This document shows, piece after piece, positions 25,256 to 36,008 of a stretch of DNA of 64,000 nucleotides. Position numbers and translations under genes: made by a program. Where the stretch lies: the NCBI GenBank assembly GCA_002529455.1, contig NYMS01000063.1:1-64000 (forward strand), in the 5' to 3' direction. The notes beneath the pieces are model-generated. The model saw only the letters and a program-made list of their open reading frames with translations. It ran no database searches and was not told the DNA's origin. Origin of the DNA: Glycomyces fuscus. GTDB lineage: Bacteria > Actinomycetota > Actinomycetes > Streptosporangiales > Streptosporangiaceae. Positions within the stretch are counted from its first letter, which is position 1. Every line of letters begins with the position of its first letter.

Positions 25256-25366
25256 GCCGGGCGGAGGCCGGCCGGTGCGGGCCCGGGACCCGGGGGCCGC
25301 ACCGCCCGCGACGCCGGGTGCGCGTGGCGTCCGCGGCGCGCCGGAGCGCCTCGGCGCCGGGCCCGC

Positions 25367-25402
25367 CGACGGGTGCGGGAGGCGCCGCCCCCGCACCCGC
25401 CG
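25367..25402. terminator. Hairpin between convergent genes
   Basis: CGACGGGTGCGGG pairs with CCCGCACCCGCCG (one mismatch). It separates the CocE hydrolase from the end of tex. Confidence 0.55.
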
Positions 25403-25412
25403 GGAGCGGGGC

Positions 25413-27785
<2,373 letters not shown>

Positions 27786-28175
27786 TGGTTAAACGTCCAC
27801 TCTCTGGCTGTTCGGTGCGGGGACATTCTGGTGGCGGGGAAGGACATTGTCATCCCGCAGGCCCCGTGTCCCAGGTTCGCGCACTGTGGCGGTGGTCTCG
27901 CACCGGAGCCCCCGCGGAGGGCGCCGGCCGGACGCGGAGGGGCCCCGGTGGGGCGGTCGTGCAAAGAACGGGGGCGGGCGGCTCCGTGCGCGGGGCCGGA
28001 TTCTGCGGTCGGCGAGGTCCGGAGGCGGCCGGGGGAGGGGACCCGGGAGCGGCGGTGCCCGGGACCCCCGCTTCCAGGAAAGCGGAAGGGGCCGGTCGGC
28101 GGTAGCCCCCGTCCCCGTCTGTGGACGGGCGCGCCGCGGCCCCCGCCCAGGGGCACGGGACGAACCCGCGCCGGG
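27786..28175. other. Intergenic stretch without a supported gene
   Basis: About 390 bp between tex and the small Cys/His membrane protein gene, both on the minus strand. Open frames here are composition-driven and lack ribosome-binding sites and recognisable protein. It should contain the tex promoter, but I could not pick out convincing -35/-10 elements. Confidence 0.5.
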
Positions 28176-28526
28176 TCAGCCGTCGGTCTCGTTCAGGTAG
28201 TCGGGGGCGTAGTACTCGTCGAGGGGGAGCGGGCCCCGGTAGCCCTGGCACATGCACTGGCGGTAGGTGGAGCTGGACTGCCCGGTCCAGCGGCCGGGGA
28301 TGACCACCTGGGTCTGGCACCTCTTGGTCTGCTGGTCGTGGAAGACCAGGTGGTGGCCGCATCCGCAGAGGGGCTGGGGGTTCTGCGGTGAGCCCAGGGC
28401 CCTGGCCTGCTCCTGCTTGCGCTGCTGGTCGAGCGCCTCCCGCGCCTGGCGCTTGGTCAGCAGGCGGCCGAACAGGAACCCGCCGAGAGCGATCGTGGCT
28501 CCGAAGACCATGGAGACCGGATCCAT
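28176..28526 (-). CDS. Membrane-anchored protein with C-terminal Cys/His cluster
   Basis: A 116-residue protein, family not recognised. One N-terminal hydrophobic helix (MVFGATIALGGFLFGRLL) is followed by a basic, helical linker (TKRQAREALDQQRKQEQ) and then a cytoplasmic region with CGCGHHLVFHDQQTKRC and TYRQCMCQGY. Five cysteines and three histidines in this short stretch suggest a metal-binding (zinc) knuckle. The last residues PLDEYYAPDYLNETDG are acidic. ATG at 28526 has AGGTG 8 nt upstream; the longer frame to 28586 has no supporting site. A sensory or scaffold role is possible but not shown. Confidence 0.7.
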   Translation of the reverse strand: MDPVSMVFGATIALGGFLFGRLLTKRQAREALDQQRKQEQARALGSPQNPQPLCGCGHHLVFHDQQTKRCQTQVVIPGRWTGQSSSTYRQCMCQGYRGPLPLDEYYAPDYLNETDG

Positions 28527-28699
28527 CCGGCGACACCTCATTCCTTGAGCCGGGACCCGCCCCGGGGGCCGGGGCGTCCTCCCCATTGTCGCCCATAACG
28601 CGCTTACGGGTACGGCGCGGTCGGCCCCGATCGCCGGCTCCTCCGTGTGAGGAGGTGGTTGCCGAAAGTGCTACAAAGGAGTTTTTGCAGACTTATCTT

Positions 28700-28717
28700 T
28701 GCAAAGAAAACTTTGTC
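28700..28717. promoter_or_regulatory. ArsR-type operator upstream of the MFS gene
   Basis: TGCAAAGAAAACTTTGTC, a dyad TGCAAAG/CTTTGTC with a 4-bp A-rich centre, matches 30091-30108 almost perfectly. It lies 36-54 bp upstream of the MFS start within an unusually AT-rich segment. Confidence 0.75.
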
Positions 28718-28753
28718 TTACGGTGGGGGCACACCGACTCCCGGAGGATCCGC

Positions 28754-30055
28754 ATGACTGCCCCCCGTTCCGCCTCGCCGCCGAGCACCGACCGCCTCGG
28801 CGGGACGTTCCACCGCTTCTGGGCGGCCGGAACCCTGACCAACCTCGGCGACGGCATGCTCTCCACCGCGCTGCCGCTCATCGCCGCCACCCTGACCCAC
28901 GACCCGCTCGCCGTCTCCGGCCTGGTGGTGGCCCGCTACCTGCCCTGGCTGCTCGTCGCGCCGTTCTCGGGCGTGCTGCTGGACCGGGTCGACCGCCTCC
29001 GCGCCATGACGGTCTCCAGTACGGTCGCCGCGCTCGCCGTCACCGCCCTGGCCCTGCTGGTCGCCACCGGAGGCGCTACCCTCTGGGCCCTGTACGCCAC
29101 GATCTTCGTGGTGATCTGCTGCGAGACGGTCACCGACCCCGTCACCCGGATCACCGTGTCGCGGATCGTGCCCGGCCGCCTGCTGGACCGCGCCAACGGC
29201 AGGCTGGAGGGCGGTCGCCTGGTCGCCCAGGACTGTGTGGCCACCCCCGTCGCCGGTGTGCTCTTCGCGGTCGCCGCCGCCCTGCCCGTGGCCGGGACGG
29301 CTCTGTCCTACGCCCTGTGCGCCGTGCTCGTGGTGACCGTCGCCCTCATGCTGCGGCGTGTTCCCGACCCGGCCGGGTCCACCGGCGCCACGGAGAGCGG
29401 TGAGGGCACGGAGTCCGGCCAGGGCGTACTGCGCTCCTTGCGGGAGGGCTTCGCCTATGTCTTCGGGCAGCCGCTGACGCGGGGTCTGGCGTTCAACAAC
29501 GCCGGAATGATGATCGGCGCCCAGATGGCCACCTCGGTGCTGGTCCTCTACGCCCGGGACGTACTGGGCGTTCCCGCGGCGCTGTACGGGCTCTTCCTGG
29601 CGTCGATCGCGATCGGAGGCGTCCTGGGGGCGATGCTGGCCTCCCGGCTCGTCGCGAACTTCGGCCGCAGGACGGCCATGATGGGCGGTTACCTGGGGAT
29701 GGGGGCGTGCCTGTTGGCGGTGGGCCTGGTGCCCGACGCCTGGTCCGCAGCCCTCGCCTGGGGCGTGCTGGGTCTGTGCATGACGGTGACCAACGTTTCC
29801 GGTTCCCTGTTCTTCCAGGCCGTGGTCCCCTCCCACGTGCGCGGTCGGGCGACCGCCGCCTTCCGCATGATCGGCTGGGGACTGTCACCGGTCGGCGCGC
29901 TGCTCGGCGGTCTGCTGGGCCGGGTCGACCTCGCCCTGCCCTTCCTGGTCGGCGGGCTGCTCATGGTGGTCACGCCCCTGGCCTTCCGCGGGGCCGTCGC
30001 CGGGTGCGCGAGGCTGTCCGACGAGGCCGCCGCGTCCGCCGCCGGCGACCGCTGA
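28754..30055 (+). CDS. MFS transporter, probable drug/metabolite exporter
   Basis: Twelve-helix-type major facilitator protein of 433 residues resembling the Bcr/EntS-like exporters (FHRFWAAGTLTNLGDGMLSTALPLIA, then the loop GVLLDRVDRLRAM after helix 2). A Gly/Ser/Glu-rich cytoplasmic loop (GSTGATESGEGTESGQG) divides the two six-helix halves, and the second half repeats LASRLVANFGRRTAMM. ATG at 28754 follows CGGAGGATC. It is followed by an ArsR-type regulator gene, and both share a palindromic operator, so export is likely induced by the regulator's ligand. Confidence 0.9.
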   Translation: MTAPRSASPPSTDRLGGTFHRFWAAGTLTNLGDGMLSTALPLIAATLTHDPLAVSGLVVARYLPWLLVAPFSGVLLDRVDRLRAMTVSSTVAALAVTALALLVATGGATLWALYATIFVVICCETVTDPVTRITVSRIVPGRLLDRANGRLEGGRLVAQDCVATPVAGVLFAVAAALPVAGTALSYALCAVLVVTVALMLRRVPDPAGSTGATESGEGTESGQGVLRSLREGFAYVFGQPLTRGLAFNNAGMMIGAQMATSVLVLYARDVLGVPAALYGLFLASIAIGGVLGAMLASRLVANFGRRTAMMGGYLGMGACLLAVGLVPDAWSAALAWGVLGLCMTVTNVSGSLFFQAVVPSHVRGRATAAFRMIGWGLSPVGALLGGLLGRVDLALPFLVGGLLMVVTPLAFRGAVAGCARLSDEAAASAAGDR

Positions 30056-30090
30056 CCCCGCCCCGCGTTCCCGCGCACCCCCGCCCGTGC

Positions 30091-30108
30091 TGCAAAGAGA
30101 ACTTTGCA
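30091..30108. promoter_or_regulatory. Operator upstream of the ArsR-type regulator
   Basis: TGCAAAGAGAACTTTGCA is a perfect dyad (TGCAAAG/CTTTGCA) with a 4-bp centre, 43 bp before the regulator start. It is the twin of the site at 28700-28717. Confidence 0.8.
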
Positions 30109-30150
30109 ACACACTGTTTGTGGAGGGGACGCCCCAGTACGGTGAGGGTC

Positions 30151-30813
30151 ATGACCGACGACGACGCCGACGTCCCCGCCGACTCCCACCAGCGGATGCG
30201 GGTCGACGCCCAGGCCCTGCGGGGGCTGGCCCACCCGCTGCGCGCCCGCCTGCTGGACGAGCTCAGGCTCAACGGCCCGGCCACCGCGACCATCCTGGGC
30301 CGGCGCCTGGGGGAGAGCAGCGGCGCCACCAGCTACCACCTGCGCCAGCTGTCGCGTTACGGCTTCATCGACAACGAACCCGGGCGCGCGGGCGGACGCG
30401 AGCGCTGGTGGCGGTTGCGGCCCGGCGGCTGGAGCATGTCGGGGCACGAGTTCCTCAGCAACCCCGAGACCCGGGTCGCCGCCCGAACCGTCCTCGACCG
30501 CCTCTACCAGCAGAGGCAGAAACGGTTCGCGGACTGGACCGCGCTGGTCCGTGACAGCCCGGACCTGCCCGCGGTACGGCGCTGGAAGGACGCCGCCAAC
30601 GACTCCACGAGCCACGCCCGGATGACCCCGGAGGAGGCGGCCGAGTTCGCCGATGCGCTCAACGACTTCCTCAGCTCCTGGGGGAGACGCTTCCAGGGGC
30701 GGACCCCCGAGAGCCACCCCGACACCGACGTCGTCCAGGTGGACACCGCCCTCTTCCCGATCCTGCCCGAGGCGGAGAACGGGTCGGGCGGGACCACCGC
30801 CGAGGAGGGCTGA
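30151..30813 (+). CDS. ArsR-like winged-helix regulator of the MFS gene
   Basis: A 220-residue helix-turn-helix regulator. The winged helix (RGLAHPLRARLLDELRLNGPATATILGRRLGESSGATSYHLRQLSRYGFI) is of the ArsR/HTH_20 type, followed by a long helical C-terminal part with WTALVRDSPDLPAVRRW, probably sensory or for dimerisation. Metal-binding cysteines of classic ArsR proteins are absent, so an organic ligand is more likely. ATG at 30151 follows GGTGAGGG; a GTG 9 nt earlier is possible. Twin palindromes in its own and the MFS promoter support control of both. Confidence 0.88.
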   Translation: MTDDDADVPADSHQRMRVDAQALRGLAHPLRARLLDELRLNGPATATILGRRLGESSGATSYHLRQLSRYGFIDNEPGRAGGRERWWRLRPGGWSMSGHEFLSNPETRVAARTVLDRLYQQRQKRFADWTALVRDSPDLPAVRRWKDAANDSTSHARMTPEEAAEFADALNDFLSSWGRRFQGRTPESHPDTDVVQVDTALFPILPEAENGSGGTTAEEG

Positions 30814-30828
30814 CCGCTCCGGAGGAGG

Positions 30829-31692
30829 TCAGGCCTCGCGCAGCTTCTTGAGCGCGGCCACGTCGGCGGCGTGCGGACCGGCCGGGCCGGGGGTCTCCAG
30901 GATGAGCGGCACCCCGGCGCTCACCGGGTGGCGGAAGAGCTCACCGAACGGCTCCGCGCCGATGTGCCCGGCACCGATGTTCTCGTGCCGGTCCTTGCAG
31001 CTGCCGCACGCGGCCTTGGAGTCGTTGCAGTGCACGACCCTCAGCCGGTCGGCGCCGACCGCCTCGCCGAAGCGGTCCAGGGCGGCGCGCATGCCCTCCA
31101 CCGTGGAGATGTCGTGTCCGGCGGCGAACATGTGCGCGGTGTCCAGGCACACACCCACGCGCGGGTGCCACTCCAGCACCTCCAGGTAGGCGGCCAGGTC
31201 GTCGATGGTCGCGCACAGCACCTGGCCCTGACCGGCCATCGGCTCCAGCAGCACCGGCGGGACGTCCTCGCCCAGCTTCTCCAGCAGCGGCATCAGCCGT
31301 TCACGGGTGCGCGTCAGACCCGCCTCGCGCCCGCCGGAGACGGCCGATCCGGTGTGCACGACCACGCCCAGCGCGTCGATCCGGGCCGCTCGGCGCAGCG
31401 CGTGCTCCAGGGAGCGCACCGACTTCTCGGCGGTCTCCTCGCCGGGGGTGCCCAGGTTGACCAGGTACGGGGCGTGCACGAACACGGGCAGGTCGGTGCG
31501 CTCGCGCATCCGCGCGTCCTGGGCGGGGTCGCCCCCGTTGGTCGCCCACCCGCGCGGGTTGGACACGAAGACCTGGACGGTCTCGGCGCCGATCTCCTCG
31601 GCGTAGGCCAGGCCCCTGTCGGCCATGCCGCCCGCGACCGGGACGTGTGCGCCGACCGGGGACGGGGGCCGCTGCTGCTCGCTGTCGTTCAT
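30829..31692 (-). CDS. nfo: Deoxyribonuclease IV (AP endonuclease, Nfo family)
   Basis: Endonuclease IV cuts the DNA backbone at abasic sites in base-excision repair with a trinuclear zinc centre. The 287-residue TIM-barrel shows GAHVPVAGG, QVFVSNPRGW, FVHAPYLVNLG, the metal-ligand motifs VCLDTAHMFAAGHD, VHCNDSKAACGSCKDRHENIGAGHIG (two parts) and the final LILETPG. The stop lies 15 bp from that of the convergent ArsR-type gene. ATG at 31692 starts MNDSEQQRP with little ribosome-binding signal. Confidence 0.95.
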   Translation of the reverse strand: MNDSEQQRPPSPVGAHVPVAGGMADRGLAYAEEIGAETVQVFVSNPRGWATNGGDPAQDARMRERTDLPVFVHAPYLVNLGTPGEETAEKSVRSLEHALRRAARIDALGVVVHTGSAVSGGREAGLTRTRERLMPLLEKLGEDVPPVLLEPMAGQGQVLCATIDDLAAYLEVLEWHPRVGVCLDTAHMFAAGHDISTVEGMRAALDRFGEAVGADRLRVVHCNDSKAACGSCKDRHENIGAGHIGAEPFGELFRHPVSAGVPLILETPGPAGPHAADVAALKKLREA

Positions 31693-31766
31693 CGCCAGAC
31701 CAGCCTAGGGGCCGTGCGGGGCGGCCGGTCCGTGCCGGTGCTCACACCGGCGGCCCCGGGCCGGAG

Positions 31767-31794
31767 CCGCCGGGGGCGTGTGCGCCCCCGGCGG
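31767..31794 (-). terminator. Perfect 12-bp hairpin with TGTG loop
   Basis: CCGCCGGGGGCG/CGCCCCCGGCGG around 4 nt, 27 bp downstream of the FAD oxidoreductase stop, so it likely ends that transcript. Confidence 0.65.
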
Positions 31795-31820
31795 ACGGCC
31801 CCGCGCGGGCGCGGTCCCGG

Positions 31821-33224
31821 TCACCAGCCCCCGGGCGGGATCGGGCGGTTGGAGTGGAACACCGCGCGCGGGTCGTACTCGGCCTTGACCCGGGCGAGCC
31901 GTGCGCGGTCGGGCCCGTCGAACACCTCGCGGACCCCGGCCTCGTCCATCGGCCCGAAGCCCAGCGTGAACGAGCGCCCCACCGCGTGCGGACCGAACAG
32001 CGCCGCGGCCTCCTCGCGCAGGTCGCGCATCGCCCCGGTGTCCCCGGCGTCCTCGTCGTCGGCGAAGGTGAGGACCGTCAGCGCGTAGGCGGCGCCGCGG
32101 TGCCCGACGGCGTTGGCGACCCGCGGCTCCCGGGCCAGCGCCCCGCCCAGGTGGCGCAGCCAGACCGCGCAGAAGAACGGCGCCGTCCCCGTCAACCGGG
32201 CCAGTTCGGCCAGGGCCTCTCCGTCCAGCCGGTCCACCAGCACGTTGCGGCCCCGGAAGCCCGCCTGGTCGTGGTGCTCGTCGAAGACCGCGCCCGACTC
32301 GCCGTAGGGCAGCTCGCGCAGGGTGTCCGCCAGCACCGGGGCGGCCGAGCGCAGCGGCTCCACCACCTTCGCCCCCTCCTCCGAGGGGCCCGACCAGGCC
32401 ACCGACACCTGGGCCACCTGACGGCCGCGCATTGGCTCGGGCACGCCTTCCATGTCCGGGTAGACCAGCACGGACACCCCCGAGGTCAGCTCCTCGGGCA
32501 CCGTCTCGGTCCACCGCCGCCACGCCTCCAGCGCACCGGGGTCCGCCGTCATGTCGAGGTAGAGGCTTCCGCCGTAGATCCGCGGCACCGGGAACAGGTC
32601 GATCTCCATGCCGGTGACCACGCCGAACGCGCCCGCGCCGCCGCCGCGCACCGCCCAGAACAGGTCCGGGTCGCTGTCCTTGGTGATCTGCCGGAGGCGT
32701 CCGTCGGCGGTGACCAGGTCCACGCGCCGCACGTGGTCGGCGGCGAACCCGTACCGGCGGGCCAACAGCCCCACGCCGCCGCCGAGCGTGTAGGAGACCG
32801 CGCCCACCTCCGGCGAGCTGCCCGACAGGGGCGCCAGCCCGTGCTCGGCGGCCGCCTCGGCCACCGTCCGCCAGGTGGCCCCGGCCTCCACCCACGCCGT
32901 GCTCCGCCCGGGGTCCACCCGCACCCCGTCCAGCCGGCGGGTGGCGACCAGGAGGCCGCCCTCCAGTCCCGCGCCGAGCCCGTGTCCGGTGAGCTGCGCC
33001 GACACCCGCAGCCCCCGCTCCGAGGCCCAGGCCACGGCGGCGCACACGTCCTGGGAGCCGGCCGCCTCCACCACGGCGTCGGGCCGGTGCCGGTCCAGCA
33101 GCTGCATTCCCGTGCGGGTCTCGTCGTAGGCGCGGGTCCCGGGCGCGTGCACCGGTCCGCTCACCCGTCCGGCCAGGTCACGCAGCATGTCCGTGTTGCC
33201 CGTCGTGCTCGTCGTCTCGTTCAT
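31821..33224 (-). CDS. FAD-binding oxidoreductase (BBE/PCMH type)
   Basis: Berberine-bridge-enzyme-like flavoprotein of 467 residues. The PCMH FAD domain shows QLTGHGLGAGLEGGLLVATRRL, VEAGATW and VGAVSYTLGGGVGLLARRYGFAADHVR; the histidine in TGHGLG is the probable covalent FAD site, while the cysteine used for a second bond in bicovalent members is absent. The C-terminal YDPRAVFHSNRPIPP is the BBE motif. ATG at 33224 is preferred over a GTG at 33254. No signal peptide is seen. It is divergent from a WYL regulator 62 bp away, which probably controls it. The substrate (sugar, alkaloid or polyketide) is unknown. Confidence 0.9.
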   Translation of the reverse strand: MNETTSTTGNTDMLRDLAGRVSGPVHAPGTRAYDETRTGMQLLDRHRPDAVVEAAGSQDVCAAVAWASERGLRVSAQLTGHGLGAGLEGGLLVATRRLDGVRVDPGRSTAWVEAGATWRTVAEAAAEHGLAPLSGSSPEVGAVSYTLGGGVGLLARRYGFAADHVRRVDLVTADGRLRQITKDSDPDLFWAVRGGGAGAFGVVTGMEIDLFPVPRIYGGSLYLDMTADPGALEAWRRWTETVPEELTSGVSVLVYPDMEGVPEPMRGRQVAQVSVAWSGPSEEGAKVVEPLRSAAPVLADTLRELPYGESGAVFDEHHDQAGFRGRNVLVDRLDGEALAELARLTGTAPFFCAVWLRHLGGALAREPRVANAVGHRGAAYALTVLTFADDEDAGDTGAMRDLREEAAALFGPHAVGRSFTLGFGPMDEAGVREVFDGPDRARLARVKAEYDPRAVFHSNRPIPPGGW

Positions 33225-33286
33225 GTCGGCCACCGTAGGGACCCATGCGGTCACAACACGGCCGCGATCTCTGGCAGTCTGCGTCC

Positions 33287-34249
33287 ATGGGCGAATCCGT
33301 ACGCGGGGAGATGCCGCAGCGGCTGCTGCGCCTGCTGTCCCTGCTCCAGGTCCGGCGCGAGTGGAGCGGCGCGGAGCTCACCGAGCGGCTCGGCGTCAGC
33401 GCCCGCACACTGCGCCGCGACGTCGAACGGCTCCGCGGGCTCGACTACCAGGTGGAGGGCACGCCCGGGGTGGCGGGCGGCTACCGCCTCGCCTCCGGGC
33501 GGGACCTGCCCCCGCTGCTGCTGGACGACGAGGAGGCCGTCGCGATCGCCCTGGGCCTGGTCACCGCCACCGGCGTCCAGGACAGCGCGCTGCGCGCCCT
33601 GGCCAAGCTCGAACGCGTCCTGCCCGCCCGCCTGCGCCCGCGGCTGGCCGCCGTGGGAGGCGCCACCAGCGCGGTGCCCCACCCCGACGTCCCCGGTGTG
33701 GACCCCTCCGTCCTGGGGGTGCTGGCCTCCTGCTGCCGCGACCGCGCCGTCACCGCCTTCGGCTACCGCGACCGGGAGGGCAACGCCCGCGAGCGCCGGG
33801 CCGAGCCGCACCACCTGGTCTCCCACGGCGGGCACTGGTACCTGATCGCGCACGACACCGACCGCGACGACTGGCGCACCTTCCGGGTGGACCGCGTCAG
33901 CGACCCGCGGCCCACCCACCGGCGGTTCGAGCCGAGGCCGCTGTCCGCGCCCGACCCGGCGGCCTTCCTCACCCGCCTCTTCGCCGCGGGGGTCTACAGC
34001 CACACCGTGCACCTCACCCTGGAGCTGTCCGCCGAGGCCTTCCGCGCCCGCTTCCACGGCCCCCTGCCGGGCCGGGTCGAACCCCTGGGTGAGCACCGCT
34101 GCCGGGTCCGGATCAGCGCCGACTCCCTCGACCTGGTGTGCCAGTACGCGGCCGCCGCCCTGGCCCTCGGCGTCCCCTTCGCCCTGGACGCCCCGCCCGG
34201 GGTCGCCGAGCGCCTGCGGGGCCTCGGCGAGCGCCTCACCCGTTCGTGA
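33287..34249 (+). CDS. YafY-type helix-turn-helix/WYL-domain regulator
   Basis: DeoR/YafY-like regulator of 320 residues. The HTH_11 domain (RLLRLLSLLQVRREWSGAELTERLGVSARTLRRDVERLRGLDY) is followed by the WYL ligand-sensing domain (AFGYRDREGNARERRAEPHHLVSHGGHWYLIAHDTDRDDWRTFRVDRV) and a C-terminal WCX-like extension. The first 8 residues depend on the start: ATG at 33287 is used, and MPQRLL at 33311 is possible. It is divergent from the FAD oxidoreductase gene. Other YafY/WYL regulators control redox or detoxification genes next to them. Confidence 0.92.
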   Translation: MGESVRGEMPQRLLRLLSLLQVRREWSGAELTERLGVSARTLRRDVERLRGLDYQVEGTPGVAGGYRLASGRDLPPLLLDDEEAVAIALGLVTATGVQDSALRALAKLERVLPARLRPRLAAVGGATSAVPHPDVPGVDPSVLGVLASCCRDRAVTAFGYRDREGNARERRAEPHHLVSHGGHWYLIAHDTDRDDWRTFRVDRVSDPRPTHRRFEPRPLSAPDPAAFLTRLFAAGVYSHTVHLTLELSAEAFRARFHGPLPGRVEPLGEHRCRVRISADSLDLVCQYAAAALALGVPFALDAPPGVAERLRGLGERLTRS

Positions 34250-34284
34250 ACCGCGACCGCTCGCGGGGCGCTAGGGTCGGGGCC

Positions 34285-35148
34285 GTGAACACCGAGACCG
34301 CGCACCTGACCCTGTCCGACGTGACCGCCGCCTTCGAGCGGGTCTATCCGCCCGCGTGGGCCGCCTCCTGGGACGCGGTCGGGCTCGTGGCGGGCGATCC
34401 CGCGCAGCCGGTCGCACGGGTCCTGTTCGCCGTCGACCCGGTCGACGCGGTCGTCGACGAGGCCCTGACCTGGGGCGCCGACCTGATCATCACCCACCAC
34501 CCGCTGATGCTGCGCGGCGTCACCAGCGTGGCCGCCGACACCCCCAAGGGGCGGATCGTGCACCGGCTCATCCGCTCGGGGACCGCCCTGTACACCGCGC
34601 ACACCAACGCCGACACCGCCTCGCCCGGTGTGTCCGACGCGCTGGCCCGGGCCGTCGGCCTCACCGGGCCGCTGCGCCCCCTGGACCCCGACGCCACCGA
34701 CCCCGAGGGGCGCCGCGGCATCGGCCGGATCGGCGCCCTGGACCGGCCGGTGCTCCTGCGCGAGTTCGCCGAGCAGGTCGCCCGCGGGCTGCCCTCCACC
34801 GCGGGCGGGATCCGTGTCGCCGGGGACCCCGACCGCCTCGTGAGCACCGTCGCGGTGTCCGGGGGCGCGGGGGACTCCCTGCTCGGCGCGGCCCGGGCCG
34901 CCGACGTGGACGTGTTCGTCACCTCCGACCTGCGCCACCACCCCGCCTCGGAGTTCGTGGAGAACCCGGGCGGTCCCGCCCTGGTCGACACCGCCCACTT
35001 CGCCAGCGAGTGGCCCTGGCTGGCCGACGGTGCGCGCCACCTGGTCGACGCACTCGGGCGCGCGGGCGGCCCGGATGGGGCTAACGTGGAGGTCCGCGTC
35101 TCGACGACGGTCACGGACGCCTGGTCACAGGCCGTCTCACACGTCTGA
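34285..35148 (+). CDS. Nif3-like dinuclear metal centre protein
   Basis: Nif3/YqfO/GTP-cyclohydrolase-I-type-2-like protein of 287 residues. Metal-ligand regions are ADLIITHHPLMLRG, the middle HTNADTA and the C-terminal VDTAHFASEW. The WDAVGLVAGDP start is characteristic. The biochemical role is unsettled in all bacteria. GTG at 34285 follows GGGTCGGGG. It is the first of three genes (Nif3, C4 zinc ribbon, histidine phosphatase) whose order is conserved in actinobacteria, including mycobacteria. Confidence 0.93.
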   Translation: MNTETAHLTLSDVTAAFERVYPPAWAASWDAVGLVAGDPAQPVARVLFAVDPVDAVVDEALTWGADLIITHHPLMLRGVTSVAADTPKGRIVHRLIRSGTALYTAHTNADTASPGVSDALARAVGLTGPLRPLDPDATDPEGRRGIGRIGALDRPVLLREFAEQVARGLPSTAGGIRVAGDPDRLVSTVAVSGGAGDSLLGAARAADVDVFVTSDLRHHPASEFVENPGGPALVDTAHFASEWPWLADGARHLVDALGRAGGPDGANVEVRVSTTVTDAWSQAVSHV

Positions 35149-35246
35149 GAGAGCCCACAGGCCCCACAGGCACGCCGACCAAACTGCACAGAGTAGAGCG
35201 CGGGCGGCGTACTCGCCCTCCCCAGCCATCCCAGGAGACGTCACAC

Positions 35247-36008
35247 GTGAAAGCCGAACCCGCCGCACAGGCCAGACTGCTCACCCTCCAGGAGCTGGAC
35301 ACCGAGCTCCAGCGCCTGGACCACCGCGCGCGTACCCTGCCCGAGGTCGCCGAGGCGGCCCGGCTCAAGGAGCGGGTGGACCAGATCGACAGCGAGCTGA
35401 TCACCGCGCAGACCGGGGTCTCCGACGTCGAACGCCAGCAGCGCAAGGCCGAGAGCGACGTCGACCAGGTGCGCACGCGCGCCGACCGGGACGCCAAGCG
35501 CCTGGAGTCCGGGCAGATCACCAACGCCAAGGAACTGCAGAACCTCCAGTCGGAGATCGTCTCGCTGGGACGCCGCCAGGCCGAGCTGGAGGAGACCGTC
35601 CTGGAGGTGATGGAGCGCGCCGAGGAGCTCAACGCCGAGGTGGCCCGCCTGACCGCCGAGCGCGAGCGCGTCGTGGCCGAGTACACCGAGGTGGTGGCCC
35701 GCCGCGACACCGCCGCCGCCGGGATCCAGTGGGACCGCGACCGGGCCGTCCAGGACCGCGAGCGCGTGGCCGGGGACATCCCCGCCGACCTGCTCGCCCT
35801 CTACGACAAGATGCGCGCCCAGTACGACGGCGTGGGCGCTGCGCCGCTGCGCTACGGCCGCTGCGGGGGCTGCAAGCTCGCGCTGAGCACCGTCGAGCTC
35901 AACGAGATCCGCGCCCAGGCCGCCGACGAGGTCGTGCGCTGCGAGGACTGCCGCCGCATCCTGGTCCGCACCGAGGAGTCGGGCCTGGGCGGCCGGGCCG
36001 AGCAGTGA
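35247..36008 (+). CDS. C4-type zinc-ribbon coiled-coil protein
   Basis: A 253-residue protein. Residues 5-175 form a long antiparallel coiled coil rich in Glu/Arg/Ala heptads (LQRLDHRARTLPEVAEAARLKERVDQID and so on). The C terminus carries a zinc ribbon CGGCKLALSTVELNEIR...CEDCRRIL. This is the CT398/YhcB-like family (DUF164-type), suggested to assist protein or nucleic-acid complexes but not settled. GTG at 35247 lies behind CCAGGAGACG. The next gene overlaps its stop by 4 nt. Confidence 0.92.
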   Translation: MKAEPAAQARLLTLQELDTELQRLDHRARTLPEVAEAARLKERVDQIDSELITAQTGVSDVERQQRKAESDVDQVRTRADRDAKRLESGQITNAKELQNLQSEIVSLGRRQAELEETVLEVMERAEELNAEVARLTAERERVVAEYTEVVARRDTAAAGIQWDRDRAVQDRERVAGDIPADLLALYDKMRAQYDGVGAAPLRYGRCGGCKLALSTVELNEIRAQAADEVVRCEDCRRILVRTEESGLGGRAEQ

